A stretch of 36,577 nt of DNA. Origin: Burkholderiales bacterium. GTDB lineage: Bacteria > Pseudomonadota > Gammaproteobacteria > Burkholderiales > Burkholderiaceae_C. The notes beneath the pieces were generated by a model. It did not search any database. It was not told where the DNA came from and saw only the letters and a list, made by a program, of their open reading frames with translations. Where the stretch lies: assembly GCA_003241965.1 (NCBI GenBank), contig QBMB01000004.1, forward strand, positions 1 through 36,577. The letters run 5' to 3'. The position numbers were made by a program, and so were the translations under genes. Positions 9,524-19,254 of this stretch are shown in pieces. How positions within the stretch are numbered: the first letter of the stretch is position 1; every line of letters starts with the position of its first letter.

Positions 9524-10891
9524 ATGACACCCCAACAACTCTTCGTCATCCTGCGCGCCCACTGGCTCGTGGTGTTCATCACCTTCGTGCTGGTGGTGGC
9601 CACCACCGCCACCGTCACCCTGATGTCGGGCAAACAGTACACGGCCAGCGCGTCGGTCGTGCTCGACATCAAGCCCGACCCGGTCAGCGGCACCATGGCC
9701 GGCATGGTCGCCACGGGCTACATGGCCACCCAGGTCGACATCATCAAGAGCGACCGTGTGGCCAAACGCGTGGTGAGCAACCTGCGCATGGACAGCAACC
9801 TGGCCGTGCAGTCGCAATGGCGCGAAGCCACCGACGGCCGGGGGCAACTCATCGACTGGCTGGCCGCCCTGCTCAAGGCCAACCTGGACGTGAAGCCCTC
9901 GCGCGAGAGCAACGTGATCAACATCGAGTACGTGGGTGCCGACCCCGACTTTGCGGCCGCCGTGGCCAACGCGTTTGCACAGGCCTACATCGACGTGAAC
10001 CTGGAACTGCGTGTGGACCCCGCCCGCCAGTACGCCGGCTTCTTTGACGAACAGACCAAGGCGGCGCGCGCAAGGCTGGAAGCGTCGCAGAAGGCCTTGT
10101 CGGATTTCCAGCAGGCCAACGGCATCACCTCCAACGACGAGCGGGTGGACTTCGAGACCGCCAAGCTCAACGAAACCAGCAGCCAGCTCACCTCCATCCA
10201 GGCGGCCACCACCGACAGTCGCAGCAAACGCTCGCGCACCGACGGCGACACGGTGGCCGAGGTGATGCAGAGCCCCTTGATCAACGGCCTGAAGTCCGAC
10301 ATTGCGCGGCTGGAAGCCAAGTTGATCGAAGGCAGTGTGAACCTGGGCAAGAACCATCCTCAAACCCAGCGGGCCGAGTCTGAACTGGCCGAGCTCAAGG
10401 CACAGCTGGCATCGGAAACACAGCAGATCACCAACTCGATCAACACCACCTACGAGGTGAACCGCCAGCGCGAATCGCAGTTGCAGTCAGCGCTGGCCGC
10501 CCAGAAGTCGCGCGTGCTGCTGCTCAACCAGCAGCGCGACGAGATCCGTGTGCTGCGTGGCGACGTCGAGTCGGCCCAACGGGTGTTTGATTCGGTCAGC
10601 CTGCGCGCCTCGCAGAGCAGCCTGGAGAGCCAGACCAACCAGACGAACATCGCGGTGCTGAACCCGGCCATCGCCCCGCCCTTCCCGTCCGGTCCCCGGG
10701 TGAAGCTCAACATTGCCATTGCCATGTTCCTGGGCGGTCTGCTGGGTGTGATGGTGGCGCTGTCGCTGGAGTTTTCCAACCGCCGGGTGCGCTCGGCCGA
10801 CGACCTGCACGAGCTTCGCGACGTCATTCTGCTGGGCAGCGTCGGGCCCGCGCGCGGCATGATGAAACCCGCCACCGGAGGACGCGCATGA
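9524..10891 (+). CDS. epsF: EpsF chain-length determinant (Wzz-type)
   Basis: 455 aa. It is an inner-membrane polysaccharide co-polymerase that sets chain length and links polymerase to export. Seen: a short N-terminus ([14 protein letters not shown]), TM1 ([20 protein letters not shown]), a Wzz domain ([18 protein letters not shown]), a long helical hairpin or coiled coil (about 170-365, rich in Ala/Gln/Glu/Lys), then the Pro-rich region ([16 protein letters not shown]) and TM2 ([21 protein letters not shown]). The kinase domain that Wzc carries is absent and is supplied by epsG, whose start overlaps the epsF stop as ATGA. Confidence 0.92.
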   Translation: MTPQQLFVILRAHWLVVFITFVLVVATTATVTLMSGKQYTASASVVLDIKPDPVSGTMAGMVATGYMATQVDIIKSDRVAKRVVSNLRMDSNLAVQSQWREATDGRGQLIDWLAALLKANLDVKPSRESNVINIEYVGADPDFAAAVANAFAQAYIDVNLELRVDPARQYAGFFDEQTKAARARLEASQKALSDFQQANGITSNDERVDFETAKLNETSSQLTSIQAATTDSRSKRSRTDGDTVAEVMQSPLINGLKSDIARLEAKLIEGSVNLGKNHPQTQRAESELAELKAQLASETQQITNSINTTYEVNRQRESQLQSALAAQKSRVLLLNQQRDEIRVLRGDVESAQRVFDSVSLRASQSSLESQTNQTNIAVLNPAIAPPFPSGPRVKLNIAIAMFLGGLLGVMVALSLEFSNRRVRSADDLHELRDVILLGSVGPARGMMKPATGGRA

Positions 10892-11745
10892 ACGCCCCCG
10901 AACGCCTCAAGCCACAAGGCACCATCGGCGACCTGCTGCTCGCCCGGGGTGTGCTGGAGCCAGAGCACATCGAGCGCATCATCGCGCGCCAGCACAGCCA
11001 CAACGAACCCTTTGGCGAAGCCGCCATCGCCCTGAAACTGCTGCAACGCAGCGATCTCGACGCCGCGCTGTCCACGCAGTTCAACTACGGCTACCTGCAC
11101 GACAACGACACGCACCTCAGCCGCGAACTGGTCACCGCGTTCAAACCCTTCTCCAGCGTGTCTGAAGAAATGCGCGCACTGCGCGGCCAGATCATGTTGC
11201 GCTGGCTCAACGACGATCGCCGTCGCCGCCTGCTCAGCGTGGTGAGCCCGCAGGCACAGGACGGCCGCAGCTTCATTGCCGCCAACCTCGCGGTGGTCTT
11301 TTCGCAGCAGGGGCAGCGCACGCTGCTGATCGACGCCAGCTTGCGCCAGCCCCGCCAGGCCCAGTTGTTCCACACCGGCCACAGCGCCGGTTTGGCCGGC
11401 ATCCTGGCCGGGCGCGCGGGCACCGAAGTCATCGAGGCTGTGCCTGGCTTGCCTGGCCTGTGTGTTCTGCCCGCCGGGGCGTCACCGCCCAACCCCCAGG
11501 AGCTGGTGGGCATGGCCAACTTTGGCGTGCTGCTGCAGCAAGTGAGTCAGAACTTCGACCTGGTCCTGATCGACACACCCGCGTGCGAGCGCTTTGCCGA
11601 CGCAGAAATCATCGCTGCGCGCACCGGCGCTGCGCTGGTGGTGGCTCGCAAGAACCGCACGCCCATGCGCCGCGTGAGCGCCCTGACCCGCCGCTTGCAG
11701 GACACCGGCGTGGCGGTGGTCGGCTCCATCCTCAACCAGCACTGA
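10888..11745 (+). CDS. epsG: EpsG BY-kinase-like chain-length partner with degenerate Walker A
   Basis: 285 aa. Two parts are visible. Residues about 10-70 resemble the N-terminal domain of GspE/MshE ATPases (IGDLLLARGVLEPEHIERII). Residues about 85-285 are a MinD/Wzc-type P-loop fold. The P-loop reads SPQAQDGRSFIAANLA, with Arg127 where Wzc has the catalytic Lys; to my memory GRS is normal for EpsG proteins, but here the preceding Gly-Glu-Gly is also lost. Walker A' reads LLIDASLRQPR, with Ser replacing the usual Asp. Walker B-like DLVLIDTP is intact. The C-terminus (SILNQH) has no tyrosine cluster, so autophosphorylation in the Wzc manner is unlikely. It probably still pairs with EpsF. Confidence 0.85.
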   Translation: MNAPERLKPQGTIGDLLLARGVLEPEHIERIIARQHSHNEPFGEAAIALKLLQRSDLDAALSTQFNYGYLHDNDTHLSRELVTAFKPFSSVSEEMRALRGQIMLRWLNDDRRRRLLSVVSPQAQDGRSFIAANLAVVFSQQGQRTLLIDASLRQPRQAQLFHTGHSAGLAGILAGRAGTEVIEAVPGLPGLCVLPAGASPPNPQELVGMANFGVLLQQVSQNFDLVLIDTPACERFADAEIIAARTGAALVVARKNRTPMRRVSALTRRLQDTGVAVVGSILNQH

Positions 11746-11748
11746 GCG

Positions 11749-12171
11749 TCAAGACCGCTCGATCTCCGCATGCGCCGCCACCCACGCCCTCACCTGAATG
11801 CGAACCGCGAGCACAACCGTGCCCAATGCGGCACCCACCGCATCGGCCACCAGGTCGTCGACCTCGGCGGTGCGCCCGGGCAGGTGCATCTGGCTGAACT
11901 CGTCCAGCATGCCCACCAGCATGGCGCCCACAAAGCCGATCAGCATGGCCGATGGGCCACGGCGGCGGCTGGCAAACCCGATGCAACACGCCAGCACGGA
12001 ATACACCGCCATGTGGGCGAGCTTGTCCCAGGGTGCGGGCACCAGGCCGACTGCAAAGGGTTGAGCGCCGCCCACCAGCAGGGCCAGCGGAATGGCCAAG
12101 GCCAGCACAAAAGCCATCCAGCGCGCAACGCGCTGAATGCGCACCAATGAGAAAACCATGACCGCCACCAC
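11749..12171 (-). CDS. VanZ-like membrane protein, antiparallel within the eps cluster
   Basis: 140 aa with four predicted membrane segments. The VanZ-family signature is clear: WDKLAHMAVYSVLA in the middle, then LVGMLDEFSQMHLPGRTAEVDDLVADAVGAALG. The function of VanZ-like proteins outside teicoplanin resistance is not established. Many lie in exosortase and exopolysaccharide loci (established association). The gene is on the opposite strand to all its neighbours, with three bases between its stop and the epsG stop. The GTG at 12171 has AGGA six bases upstream and gives an overlap of 14 bases with the xrtB start; an ATG at 12159 would share the CATG with the xrtB start. Its promoter must lie inside xrtB. 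Confidence 0.85.
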   Translation of the reverse strand: MVAVMVFSLVRIQRVARWMAFVLALAIPLALLVGGAQPFAVGLVPAPWDKLAHMAVYSVLACCIGFASRRRGPSAMLIGFVGAMLVGMLDEFSQMHLPGRTAEVDDLVADAVGAALGTVVLAVRIQVRAWVAAHAEIERS

Positions 12172-13063
12172 ACCCGTTCCTGAGCCGACCAGCGCATCGA
12201 TGGTGACGCGCCTGTTGCCGTATCTGCCGATTATGGTGGGCCTCGCCCTGCTCTATCTACCCAGTCTCCATGACTTGTTCACCGGCATCTGGGCACAGGA
12301 CGAACAGTTCCACGGCCCCATCGTGCTGGCCATTTCGCTGTGGCTTCTGCAACGCAACTGGGCCAAGATGGAAGAGGCCTCGAAAGGCGAGCAGCCCAGC
12401 GCATGGGGTTGGCCGTTTGTGGTGTTGGCGCTGCTGATGTATGCGCTGGGTCGCTCGCAAGGCATCGGCATTTTTGAAGTCGGCTCGGTGATCTGGCTGC
12501 TGATCGGCCTGCTGTTGCTGGTGCGCGGGGGCAAGGCGCTGAAGGCGCAGTGGTTCGCCCTCTTCTTCATGCTCTTCATGGTGCCGCTGCCGGCGCAGGT
12601 GGTCGATTTGGTGACCATGCCCATGAAGATGGCGGTCTCGTACGTGGCCGAGAACGTGCTGTATTTCGTTGGCTATCCCATCGGGCGCAACGGTGTGGTG
12701 CTGCAGATCGGTCAGTACATGCTGCTGGTGGCCGACGCCTGTGCAGGCCTGCACACGCTGCTCACGCTCGAAGCGCTGGGTCTGCTGTATCTGAACCTGG
12801 TGCGGCGGGACTCGCTGTTTCGCAACATCGCGCTCGCCGTGCTGATCGTGCCGATCTCCTTCACCGCCAACGTGATCCGCGTGATGGCGCTCAGCCTCAT
12901 CACCTACCACTTCGGCAATGAAGCGGGCCAGGGTTTCCTGCACGGCTTTGCCGGCATGGTGCTCTTCCTCAGTGCCCTGCTGCTGATCATCAGCACCGAC
13001 ACCGCGCTCCAGTTTTTCGAGGGCCTGCGCAAGCGGGCCGGCACCCAACCCCAAGAGGCCTGA
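12158..13063 (+). CDS. xrtB: Exosortase B, transpeptidase-like sorting enzyme
   Basis: 301 aa with about eight membrane segments. Exosortases cut PEP-CTERM proteins at the C-terminal signal at the cytoplasmic membrane. The catalytic triad is visible: Cys195 in ADACAGLHTLLTLEALG, Arg241 in TANVIRVMAL, and His262 in GFLHGFAGM. The context CAGLHT rather than CSG, and the directly following EpsI, point to the B type. The start at 12158 has GAGA six bases upstream. It lies downstream of epsG but is separated from it by the backwards VanZ-like gene, so it may be read from epsG through that gene or from its own promoter. The two PEP-CTERM proteins near 31-33 kb are its likely substrates. Confidence 0.93.
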   Translation: MTATTPVPEPTSASMVTRLLPYLPIMVGLALLYLPSLHDLFTGIWAQDEQFHGPIVLAISLWLLQRNWAKMEEASKGEQPSAWGWPFVVLALLMYALGRSQGIGIFEVGSVIWLLIGLLLLVRGGKALKAQWFALFFMLFMVPLPAQVVDLVTMPMKMAVSYVAENVLYFVGYPIGRNGVVLQIGQYMLLVADACAGLHTLLTLEALGLLYLNLVRRDSLFRNIALAVLIVPISFTANVIRVMALSLITYHFGNEAGQGFLHGFAGMVLFLSALLLIISTDTALQFFEGLRKRAGTQPQEA

Positions 13064-13067
13064 GACC

Positions 13068-13778
13068 ATGGTCTTCCCGCTCAAAAACTTGCTGCTGCTG
13101 GCCCTCATGGTGGCCTCGGCCGCGCTGGCCGCGGCCATCCGCCCCACCGCCAGCCTGGCCGACGAACGCCCCACCATCGACCTTGCCACCATGGTGCCCA
13201 GCAATTTCGGCGGCTGGAAAGAGCAGTTCAACGTGGCCGTGCAGATCGTCGACCCGGAGCAGCAAGCCACCATTGATGCGATCTACACCCAGACGCTCAC
13301 CCGCAACTACATCGACGCCGACGGTTACCGCGTGATGCTCTCGATTGCCTACGGCAGGAACCAGAGCGACAACCTGCAGCTGCACAAGCCCGAGGTCTGC
13401 TACCCGGCGCAGGGTTTCAAGTTGGAGAAGTTGGAACGTGTGCCGCTCAACCTGCTGGACCAGTCGATCTCCACCACCCGCATGGAGACCCACCTGGGCC
13501 AGCGCTTCGAGCCCGTGACCTATTGGACCGTGGTGGGTGACCACATCACCACCACCGGTATCGACAAGAAGCTCACCGAAATGCGCTACGGCCTGCGCGG
13601 GCGGGTGCCCGACGGCATGCTGGTGCGCGTGTCCTCGATCGACCGGGACAGCGCCCGAGCCCACCGCATCCAGGCCGAGTTTGCCGCCGCCATGGTGGCG
13701 GCCATTGCTCCAGAACACCGCGCCCGCTTTGCCGGTGTCAGCCCCACCGCAGCCCTTCGAACCCCCACCGCACCATGA
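13068..13778 (+). CDS. epsI: EpsI, exosortase-associated protein, B type
   Basis: 236 aa. It has an N-terminal signal anchor ([17 protein letters not shown], about 6-24) and then a periplasmic EpsI domain (about 35-215) with FGGWKEQFN at the start and the family hallmark [15 protein letters not shown], whose Cys is the only one in the mature part. EpsI always accompanies exosortases of certain types, either fused or adjacent. Its biochemical role is not proven. The gene starts four bases after xrtB with GAGG nine bases upstream, and its stop overlaps gmd as ATGA. The C-terminal 30 residues ([18 protein letters not shown]) look like an unstructured extension. Confidence 0.92.
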   Translation: MVFPLKNLLLLALMVASAALAAAIRPTASLADERPTIDLATMVPSNFGGWKEQFNVAVQIVDPEQQATIDAIYTQTLTRNYIDADGYRVMLSIAYGRNQSDNLQLHKPEVCYPAQGFKLEKLERVPLNLLDQSISTTRMETHLGQRFEPVTYWTVVGDHITTTGIDKKLTEMRYGLRGRVPDGMLVRVSSIDRDSARAHRIQAEFAAAMVAAIAPEHRARFAGVSPTAALRTPTAP

Positions 13779-14893
13779 AAAAGAAAACCGCACTCATCAC
13801 CGGCATCACCGGGCAAGACGGTTCGTACCTGGCCGAGCTGCTGCTGGACAAAGGCTATGAGGTGCACGGCATCAAACGCCGCTCGTCCTCGTTCAACACC
13901 GACCGCATCGACCACCTCTACCAGGACCCGCACGAATCCGACCGGCGTCTGGTGCTGCACTACGGCGACCTCACCGACAGCAGCAACCTGATCCGCATCA
14001 TTGGCCAGGTGAAGCCCGACGAGCTCTACAACCTGGGCGCCATGAGCCATGTGGCGGTGAGCTTCGAGAGCCCCGAGTACACCGCCGACGTGGACGCCAC
14101 CGGCACGCTGCGCCTGCTCGAAGCCATACGCCTGCTCGGCATGCAGAAGACCTGCCGCTTCTACCAGGCCTCCACCAGCGAGCTGTATGGCCTGGTGCAG
14201 GAAACACCGCAGAGAGAGACCACGCCGTTTTACCCGCGCAGCCCGTACGCGGTGGCCAAGCTCTACGCCTACTGGATCACGGTGAACTACCGCGAGGCCT
14301 ACGGCATGTACGCGTGCAACGGCATCCTGTTCAACCACGAGAGCCCGCAACGCGGCGAAACCTTTGTCACCCGCAAGATCACGCGCGCTGTCTCGCGCAT
14401 TGCGCTCGGCCTGCAGAAATGCCTGTACCTGGGCAACATGAGCGCGCTGCGCGACTGGGGCCACGCCAAGGACTACGTGGAAATGCAGTGGCTCATGCTG
14501 CAGCAGGAAAAGCCGGAAGACTATGTGATCGCCACCGGCGTGCAATACAGCGTGCGCCAGTTCGTCGAACTCGCTGCACAAGAACTGGGCTTCACGCTGG
14601 ACTGGATTGGTGAGGGCAGCGACGAAGCCGGCGTGGTGGCTGCCGTGCACCGCAAGGACCTGCGGGTGCAGGTGGGTGACGTGGTGGTGCGCGTGGACCC
14701 CCGTTACTACCGCCCCACCGAGGTGGAGACCCTGCTGGGCGACGCGAGCAAGGCACGCACCCAGCTCGGCTGGACACCCAAGATCACCCTGCCCCAGCTG
14801 GTGAGCGAGATGGTGCAGTCCGACTACCGCATGGCCCGGCGCGACGCCATGGTCAAGCTGGCCGGTTTTCCCGCCTTCGAGTTCCACGAGTGA
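13775..14893 (+). CDS. gmd: GDP-mannose 4,6-dehydratase
   Basis: 372 aa, full length. It converts GDP-D-mannose to GDP-4-keto-6-deoxy-D-mannose, the first step to GDP-L-fucose. The extended SDR features are visible: NADP-binding [12 protein letters not shown] at residues 10-21, [17 protein letters not shown] which is specific to Gmd, the STSELYG segment with catalytic Thr/Ser and Glu, and the YAVAKLY Tyr-Lys pair. [20 protein letters not shown] is the substrate-binding block, and [10 protein letters not shown] is also typical. It is followed directly by fcl with a GTGA overlap, so the fucose precursor is made within this operon. GDP-mannose must come from manC/manA genes outside the window. 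Confidence 0.97.
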   Translation: MKKKTALITGITGQDGSYLAELLLDKGYEVHGIKRRSSSFNTDRIDHLYQDPHESDRRLVLHYGDLTDSSNLIRIIGQVKPDELYNLGAMSHVAVSFESPEYTADVDATGTLRLLEAIRLLGMQKTCRFYQASTSELYGLVQETPQRETTPFYPRSPYAVAKLYAYWITVNYREAYGMYACNGILFNHESPQRGETFVTRKITRAVSRIALGLQKCLYLGNMSALRDWGHAKDYVEMQWLMLQQEKPEDYVIATGVQYSVRQFVELAAQELGFTLDWIGEGSDEAGVVAAVHRKDLRVQVGDVVVRVDPRYYRPTEVETLLGDASKARTQLGWTPKITLPQLVSEMVQSDYRMARRDAMVKLAGFPAFEFHE

Positions 14894-15897
14894 GCCGCTC
14901 CATGCACGCCAACGCGAAAGTCTTCGTGGCGGGTCACCGCGGCCTGGTGGGTTCGGCCATCGAGCGCGAGTTGCGCTCTGCGGGCCACCAGAACCTGCTG
15001 TTGCGCACCCACGCCGAGCTGGACCTGACCGACCCTGTGGCGACCCGGGCGTTTTTTGAGCGTGAGCAGCCAGACCATGTGTTTCTGGCCGCAGCCCGCG
15101 TGGGCGGCATTCTGGCCAACCAGCAATACCCGGCCGACTTCGTGCGCGACAACCTGCTCATACAGACCAACGTGATCCACGAGGCCTGGCGTGCCGGCGT
15201 GCAGCGCCTGTTGTTCCTGGGTTCCAGCTGCATCTACCCGCGCCTGGCCCCGCAGCCCATGCAGGAAAGTGACTTGCTCACCGGGCCGCTGGAGCCCACC
15301 AACCGGCCCTACGCGCTGGCCAAGATCGCCGGCATTGAAATGTGCTGGAGCTACAACCGCCAGCACGGCACACGCTTCCTCGCAGCCATGCCGACCAACC
15401 TCTACGGCCCGGGCGACAACCACGACCTGGACACCAGCCACGTCATACCGGCGCTGCTGCGCAAGTTTCACGAAGCGCGCGTGCAGGGCCTGCCCAGCGT
15501 CAGCGTGTGGGGCAGCGGTGAACCCCGGCGCGAGTTCATGTACAGCGACGACATGGCGGCTGCTTGCGTCTTCCTCATGAACCTGCCCGACGATTGCTTT
15601 GACTCCTTGCTGGGCAGCGACGAAGCCTTGAGCGGGCGCTTCGAGCCGCCCCTCATCAACATCGGCGTGGGCGAAGACCTCAGCATCCGCGAACTCGCCG
15701 AGACGGTTCGCCAGGTCACCGGCTACCAGGGTGACATCACATTTGATCGCAGCAAACCCGACGGCACGCCCCGCAAGCTGATGGATGTGTCGTGCCTGAA
15801 TGCCTTGGGTTTCCAGCCCAGGGTCTCGCTGCGGGAAGGCCTGCGCCGCGCGCTGGCCAGTGCGCCCTATGCACAGACATTGGCGACCCCCGCATGA
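14890..15897 (+). CDS. fcl: GDP-L-fucose synthase
   Basis: 335 aa, slightly longer than the usual 310-320. This epimerase-reductase turns the Gmd product into GDP-L-fucose using NADPH. Motifs: nucleotide loop [46 protein letters not shown], and the catalytic pair in [11 protein letters not shown] (Tyr-x3-Lys). Cys in SSCIYP and His in [17 protein letters not shown] match the catalytic residues of the E. coli enzyme. The GTG at 14890 overlaps the gmd stop; an ATG five codons on (14902) is possible. An insert around [20 protein letters not shown] lengthens the loop before the C-terminal domain. Confidence 0.96.
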   Translation: MSRSMHANAKVFVAGHRGLVGSAIERELRSAGHQNLLLRTHAELDLTDPVATRAFFEREQPDHVFLAAARVGGILANQQYPADFVRDNLLIQTNVIHEAWRAGVQRLLFLGSSCIYPRLAPQPMQESDLLTGPLEPTNRPYALAKIAGIEMCWSYNRQHGTRFLAAMPTNLYGPGDNHDLDTSHVIPALLRKFHEARVQGLPSVSVWGSGEPRREFMYSDDMAAACVFLMNLPDDCFDSLLGSDEALSGRFEPPLINIGVGEDLSIRELAETVRQVTGYQGDITFDRSKPDGTPRKLMDVSCLNALGFQPRVSLREGLRRALASAPYAQTLATPA

Positions 15898-16925
15898 AAG
15901 CCCGAACGTCATACCTGTCGCGCTGCGCGCTTTGGCTCGCGGGCTCGGTGCTGGTGTTGGTGGTGGTGGCCGAACTCGTGAGCCGCTTCGTGCTGGGCCT
16001 GGGCACACCGCCCTTGTACGAAGCCGATGCCGGCTTTGAATACCGCCTCCTGCCCAACCAGGATGTGCGGCGCTTCGGCAACCACATCCAGGTGAACCGC
16101 TGGGGCATGCGCTCGCCCGATTTCGGAAACACCAAGACCGATCCGCAGGAACTGCGCGTGATGGTGTTTGGCGACTCGGTGGTCAACGGCGGCAGCCAGA
16201 TCGACCAGGCGGCGCTGAGCACCAGCCTGCTGCAGTCGGCCTTGCAGACCCAGATGGTGCGCCCGGTGACGGTGGGCAACATCTCGGCGGGCAGCTGGGG
16301 CCCGGGCAACTGGCTGGCCTATGCCGATCGCTTCGGCTTCTTCGAGGCCGACGTGGTGGTGCTGGTGGTGGGCAGCGGCGACCACGCCGACAACCCTGTC
16401 TTCGCGCCGCTGGATGCCGACCATCCATCCCAGGCACCCACGCTGGCGCTGCAAGAAGCCGTGCTGCGCTACCTGCCGCGCTACCTGAATCACTATCTGC
16501 CAGAGGCGCTGGGAGGTCTTTGGAAAGAGCCGAGCGAAGGCACAACAGCCACGCGTGAGACCAACCTGCAGGACCGTGCTCGCGGTCAGGCAGACCTGCA
16601 GCAATTCCTGCAACTCGCCCAGGGCAGGCAACGGCACGCGATCGTGTTGCACCACCCGGACCTTGACGAGTTGACCAGCGGCAGCTATGCCGATGGCCAC
16701 GCGCAGATGCAAGCGTTGGTCCAGGGCATGTCGCTGCCTTTTGTGGAATTGCGTACGGTGTATCAGGCTGCAGGGTCCAAGCTGTACCGGGACAACATCC
16801 ACCACAGTGCGCAAGGGCAGCAGGTCATGGCCGGTGCGTTGCTCGATGCTGTGCTGAAGCACCTGCCCATCCAACGCGCAGAGCCCGTCGATGTCGCCAA
16901 CGCCGCTCAAGGAAGCCGGCCATGA
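15894..16925 (+). CDS. Membrane-anchored SGNH/GDSL hydrolase-like protein
   Basis: 343 aa. One N-terminal membrane segment ([20 protein letters not shown], about 13-32) orients the rest to the periplasm. The SGNH pattern is visible: block [10 protein letters not shown] with nucleophile Ser95, block II Gly in [12 protein letters not shown], and the C-terminal DxxH pair as Asp300 and His303 in [11 protein letters not shown]. Block III Asn is not obvious (VVGSGDHAD is in its place). Such proteins de-acetylate or transfer acetyl groups on polysaccharides (compare AlgX/AlgJ-type enzymes). With a WcaF-like acetyltransferase in the same operon, trimming or adding O-acetyl groups on the exported glycan is a reasonable guess. 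Overlaps of four bases with both neighbours tie it to the operon. Confidence 0.75.
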   Translation: MKARTSYLSRCALWLAGSVLVLVVVAELVSRFVLGLGTPPLYEADAGFEYRLLPNQDVRRFGNHIQVNRWGMRSPDFGNTKTDPQELRVMVFGDSVVNGGSQIDQAALSTSLLQSALQTQMVRPVTVGNISAGSWGPGNWLAYADRFGFFEADVVVLVVGSGDHADNPVFAPLDADHPSQAPTLALQEAVLRYLPRYLNHYLPEALGGLWKEPSEGTTATRETNLQDRARGQADLQQFLQLAQGRQRHAIVLHHPDLDELTSGSYADGHAQMQALVQGMSLPFVELRTVYQAAGSKLYRDNIHHSAQGQQVMAGALLDAVLKHLPIQRAEPVDVANAAQGSRP

Positions 16926-17956
16926 CGCGCCTCGGCCACAACGTGCTTTACCTCGGCCCCAAAAGCGGCACCTGCCTGGACCGCGCCAACGCCTTGCGCC
17001 GCATCGGCTGCACCGTGGAGCACATCGACCCGCGCAGCCTGCTGCCCGGCAACCGCTGGATCGACCGCTGGGCCTGGCATGTGGGCGGTCACTGGTTCTC
17101 GTCGCTCGTTGTCAAAGGTCTGGTGCGCAAGCTCGGCCACAAGCGGTTTCACCTGTGCCATGTGGACGGAGGCGAATGGGTGACCCCTGCCGTGATGAAG
17201 GTGCTGCGCCGGCACGCAGAACGGATCGTCAACTACAACATCGACGACCCCACCGGCACGCGCGACGGTGCACGGTTCACCGCCTACCGCCAGTGCGTCG
17301 ACCTGTACGACCTGCTGGTCGTCGTTCGCGAAGACAACGTGCCCGAGCTCGAAGCGCTGGGCGCCGACAACGTGGTGCGCGTGTACCGCAGCGCCGACGA
17401 GGTGAACCACGCACCGCGCGCGCTCACGGCCAGCCAGCGGCTGGAGTGGTTGTCGGAAGTGCTGTTTCTGGGCACCTGGTTTCCCGAGCGCGGTCCGTTT
17501 CTGCGCGACCTGATCCGCCTCGGTGTGCCGCTGACGATTCGCGGGCCGAACTGGCACAAGGCCCCGGAGTGGCCCGAACTCAAACCCCACTGGGCAGGCG
17601 GCTCCATCGGGGGTGACCAGTACGCCATGGCCATCCAGTGCACGCGGGTGAACCTGGGCCTGCTCTCGCGCCAGAACCGCGACCTGCACACCACCCGCTC
17701 GCTTGAGATTCCCGCGCTGGGCGGGCTGCTGTGCGCCGAGCGCACGTCCGAGCACCTGGCCATGTACGAAGAAGGCGTGGAAGCCTTGTTCTGGGCCAAT
17801 GCCGAAGAGTGCGCCGCCACCTGCCTGCAAGCCCTGGCCGATGAACCGCGCCGCGCCCGCATCGCCATGGCCGGCCACCGCCGCTACCTGGCCAGCGGCC
17901 ACCGCAATGAGGTGGTGATGCGTTCGGTGCTGGAAGCGGTGGAGGAAGTGGCATGA
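16922..17956 (+). CDS. CgeB-like glycosyltransferase
   Basis: 344 aa, no membrane segment. The N-terminal half is a Rossmann-like domain beginning NVLYLGPKSGTCLDRANALRRIG. The C-terminal half (about 180-344) carries the CgeB/Glyco_trans_1_2 pattern: VLFLGTWFPERGPFLRDL, then RTRSLEIPALGG-like TTRSLEIPALGGLLCAERT and MYEEGVEALFWAN. This is a GT-B fold transferase; donor and acceptor cannot be told from sequence. It lies between the SGNH hydrolase and the flippase with ATGA overlaps on both sides, so it probably adds one sugar to the repeat unit. Confidence 0.75.
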   Translation: MTRLGHNVLYLGPKSGTCLDRANALRRIGCTVEHIDPRSLLPGNRWIDRWAWHVGGHWFSSLVVKGLVRKLGHKRFHLCHVDGGEWVTPAVMKVLRRHAERIVNYNIDDPTGTRDGARFTAYRQCVDLYDLLVVVREDNVPELEALGADNVVRVYRSADEVNHAPRALTASQRLEWLSEVLFLGTWFPERGPFLRDLIRLGVPLTIRGPNWHKAPEWPELKPHWAGGSIGGDQYAMAIQCTRVNLGLLSRQNRDLHTTRSLEIPALGGLLCAERTSEHLAMYEEGVEALFWANAEECAATCLQALADEPRRARIAMAGHRRYLASGHRNEVVMRSVLEAVEEVA

Positions 17957-19254
17957 GCGGCGCCATGCGCCAGCGCGTGCTTGCAAGCATGGGAGCCCAT
18001 TCGGCCGGCATGGCGATCAACGTCGGCATACAGCTCGCTTCGCTACCGCTGTTTCTCACCGTTTGGGACGCATCCACCTATGGCATATGGCTGCTCATCT
18101 CCGCATTGCCTGCCTACCTGTCCATGGCCGACGTGGGCATGGTCACAGCCGCCGGTAACCGCATGACCATGGCCATGGGTGCCGGCGACACCGCATTTTC
18201 CAACCGGGTGTTCCAGAGCGCTCAAGCGTTTATGTTGATCATCTGTTTGCCGCTGGCGGCGCTGGCCTTGCCAGCCATCTGGTGGTCGCCATGGCCGGCA
18301 GAGGCCACGCCAGATCAGCGCGTGGCCTTGATGGCCTTGACCTTGGCGGTGCTGTTGAATTTTGCAGGCGGGCTCTCTGAGCAGGTCTTCAAGGCCACTC
18401 ATCGCTATGCGCTGGGTACCACGCTCAGCAACCTGACCCGTCTGGCTGAATGGGCGGGCTGGATGGTCGGCCTGCTGGCGGTGGGCAGCTTCAGCGCCGT
18501 GGCAATCGGCGGGCTGGCCTTTCGCATGATGGGCACGCTTCTGTCCATGGCTGTGGCCCGGGTCGGCGACAAAGGCTTGGCATGGGGAATACACAACGCG
18601 ACACTGGAATCGATCCGCCTGATGATCCGTCCAGCCGTTGCATTCATGGCATTTCCTGTGGCCAACGCCATGAGCTTTCAGGGCGTGACATTGCTGGTAG
18701 GAGCATTGCTCGGTCCTGTAGCCGTGGCGGTGTTCAGCACCTACCGAACACTGGCCCGAACCGCCGTGCAGATCACGGCTATGTTCAGTCACTCGCTGTG
18801 GCCAGAGTTTGCCCGCCTGTTCGGGCAACGATCCATGACCAAGCTGCGCCAACTGGTGTTGCACAGTGCCTGGGTGAATGCGGCGCAAGCACTGCTCATG
18901 TGCGCCTTGCTGTACTTCTTTGCCCCTTGGTTGCTGCAGGCTTGGACCCACGGCAAGATTCCGTTCGACCCATCAGCTTTCGGTGTGCTGATGGCGTATG
19001 CGGCCATCGGTGGACTTTGGCACGTTCCCCGCGTGCTGCTGATGTCTACCAACCAGCACGGCGCTCTGGCGCTTTGGACGGTGCTTGCTGCCGCGCTTTG
19101 CGTGGCACTCACCGCCTGGGTCGCACCGCTCATGGGCCTTGCCGGCGTGGGTGGCGCCATGTTGCTGAGCGAGTTGCTGATCGCTGTGGTCTGCATTGCA
19201 CTTGCGCTGCGGGCAATGGCCCAACCCGTGCGCACCCGGACGGTGATGCCATGA
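17953..19254 (+). CDS. Wzx-type polysaccharide flippase
   Basis: 433 aa with about 12 predicted membrane segments and few charged loops. It belongs to the MATE/MOP-like polysaccharide transporter group that moves lipid-linked repeat units to the periplasmic face. The N-terminal stretch GMAINVGIQLASLPLFLTVW and the following YGIWLLISALPAYLSMADVGMVTAAGNRM, with its conserved Gly and Asp-hydrophobic-Gly pattern, are typical of the family. A middle region PVANAMSFQGVTLLVGALLGPVAVAVFSTYRTLAR mirrors the N-terminal repeat. With the Wzy-like gene two places on and the Wza/Wzz-like eps genes, it defines a Wzx/Wzy-dependent pathway. Confidence 0.85.
   Translation: MSGAMRQRVLASMGAHSAGMAINVGIQLASLPLFLTVWDASTYGIWLLISALPAYLSMADVGMVTAAGNRMTMAMGAGDTAFSNRVFQSAQAFMLIICLPLAALALPAIWWSPWPAEATPDQRVALMALTLAVLLNFAGGLSEQVFKATHRYALGTTLSNLTRLAEWAGWMVGLLAVGSFSAVAIGGLAFRMMGTLLSMAVARVGDKGLAWGIHNATLESIRLMIRPAVAFMAFPVANAMSFQGVTLLVGALLGPVAVAVFSTYRTLARTAVQITAMFSHSLWPEFARLFGQRSMTKLRQLVLHSAWVNAAQALLMCALLYFFAPWLLQAWTHGKIPFDPSAFGVLMAYAAIGGLWHVPRVLLMSTNQHGALALWTVLAAALCVALTAWVAPLMGLAGVGGAMLLSELLIAVVCIALALRAMAQPVRTRTVMP

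Noticed and set aside
18450..19250. N-terminal extension of the GT4 gene at 19251 into the flippase gene
   Set aside because: The extension has no GT features and overlaps the whole second half of the flippase; the ATG at 19251 matches the family start and the ATGA overlap pattern.
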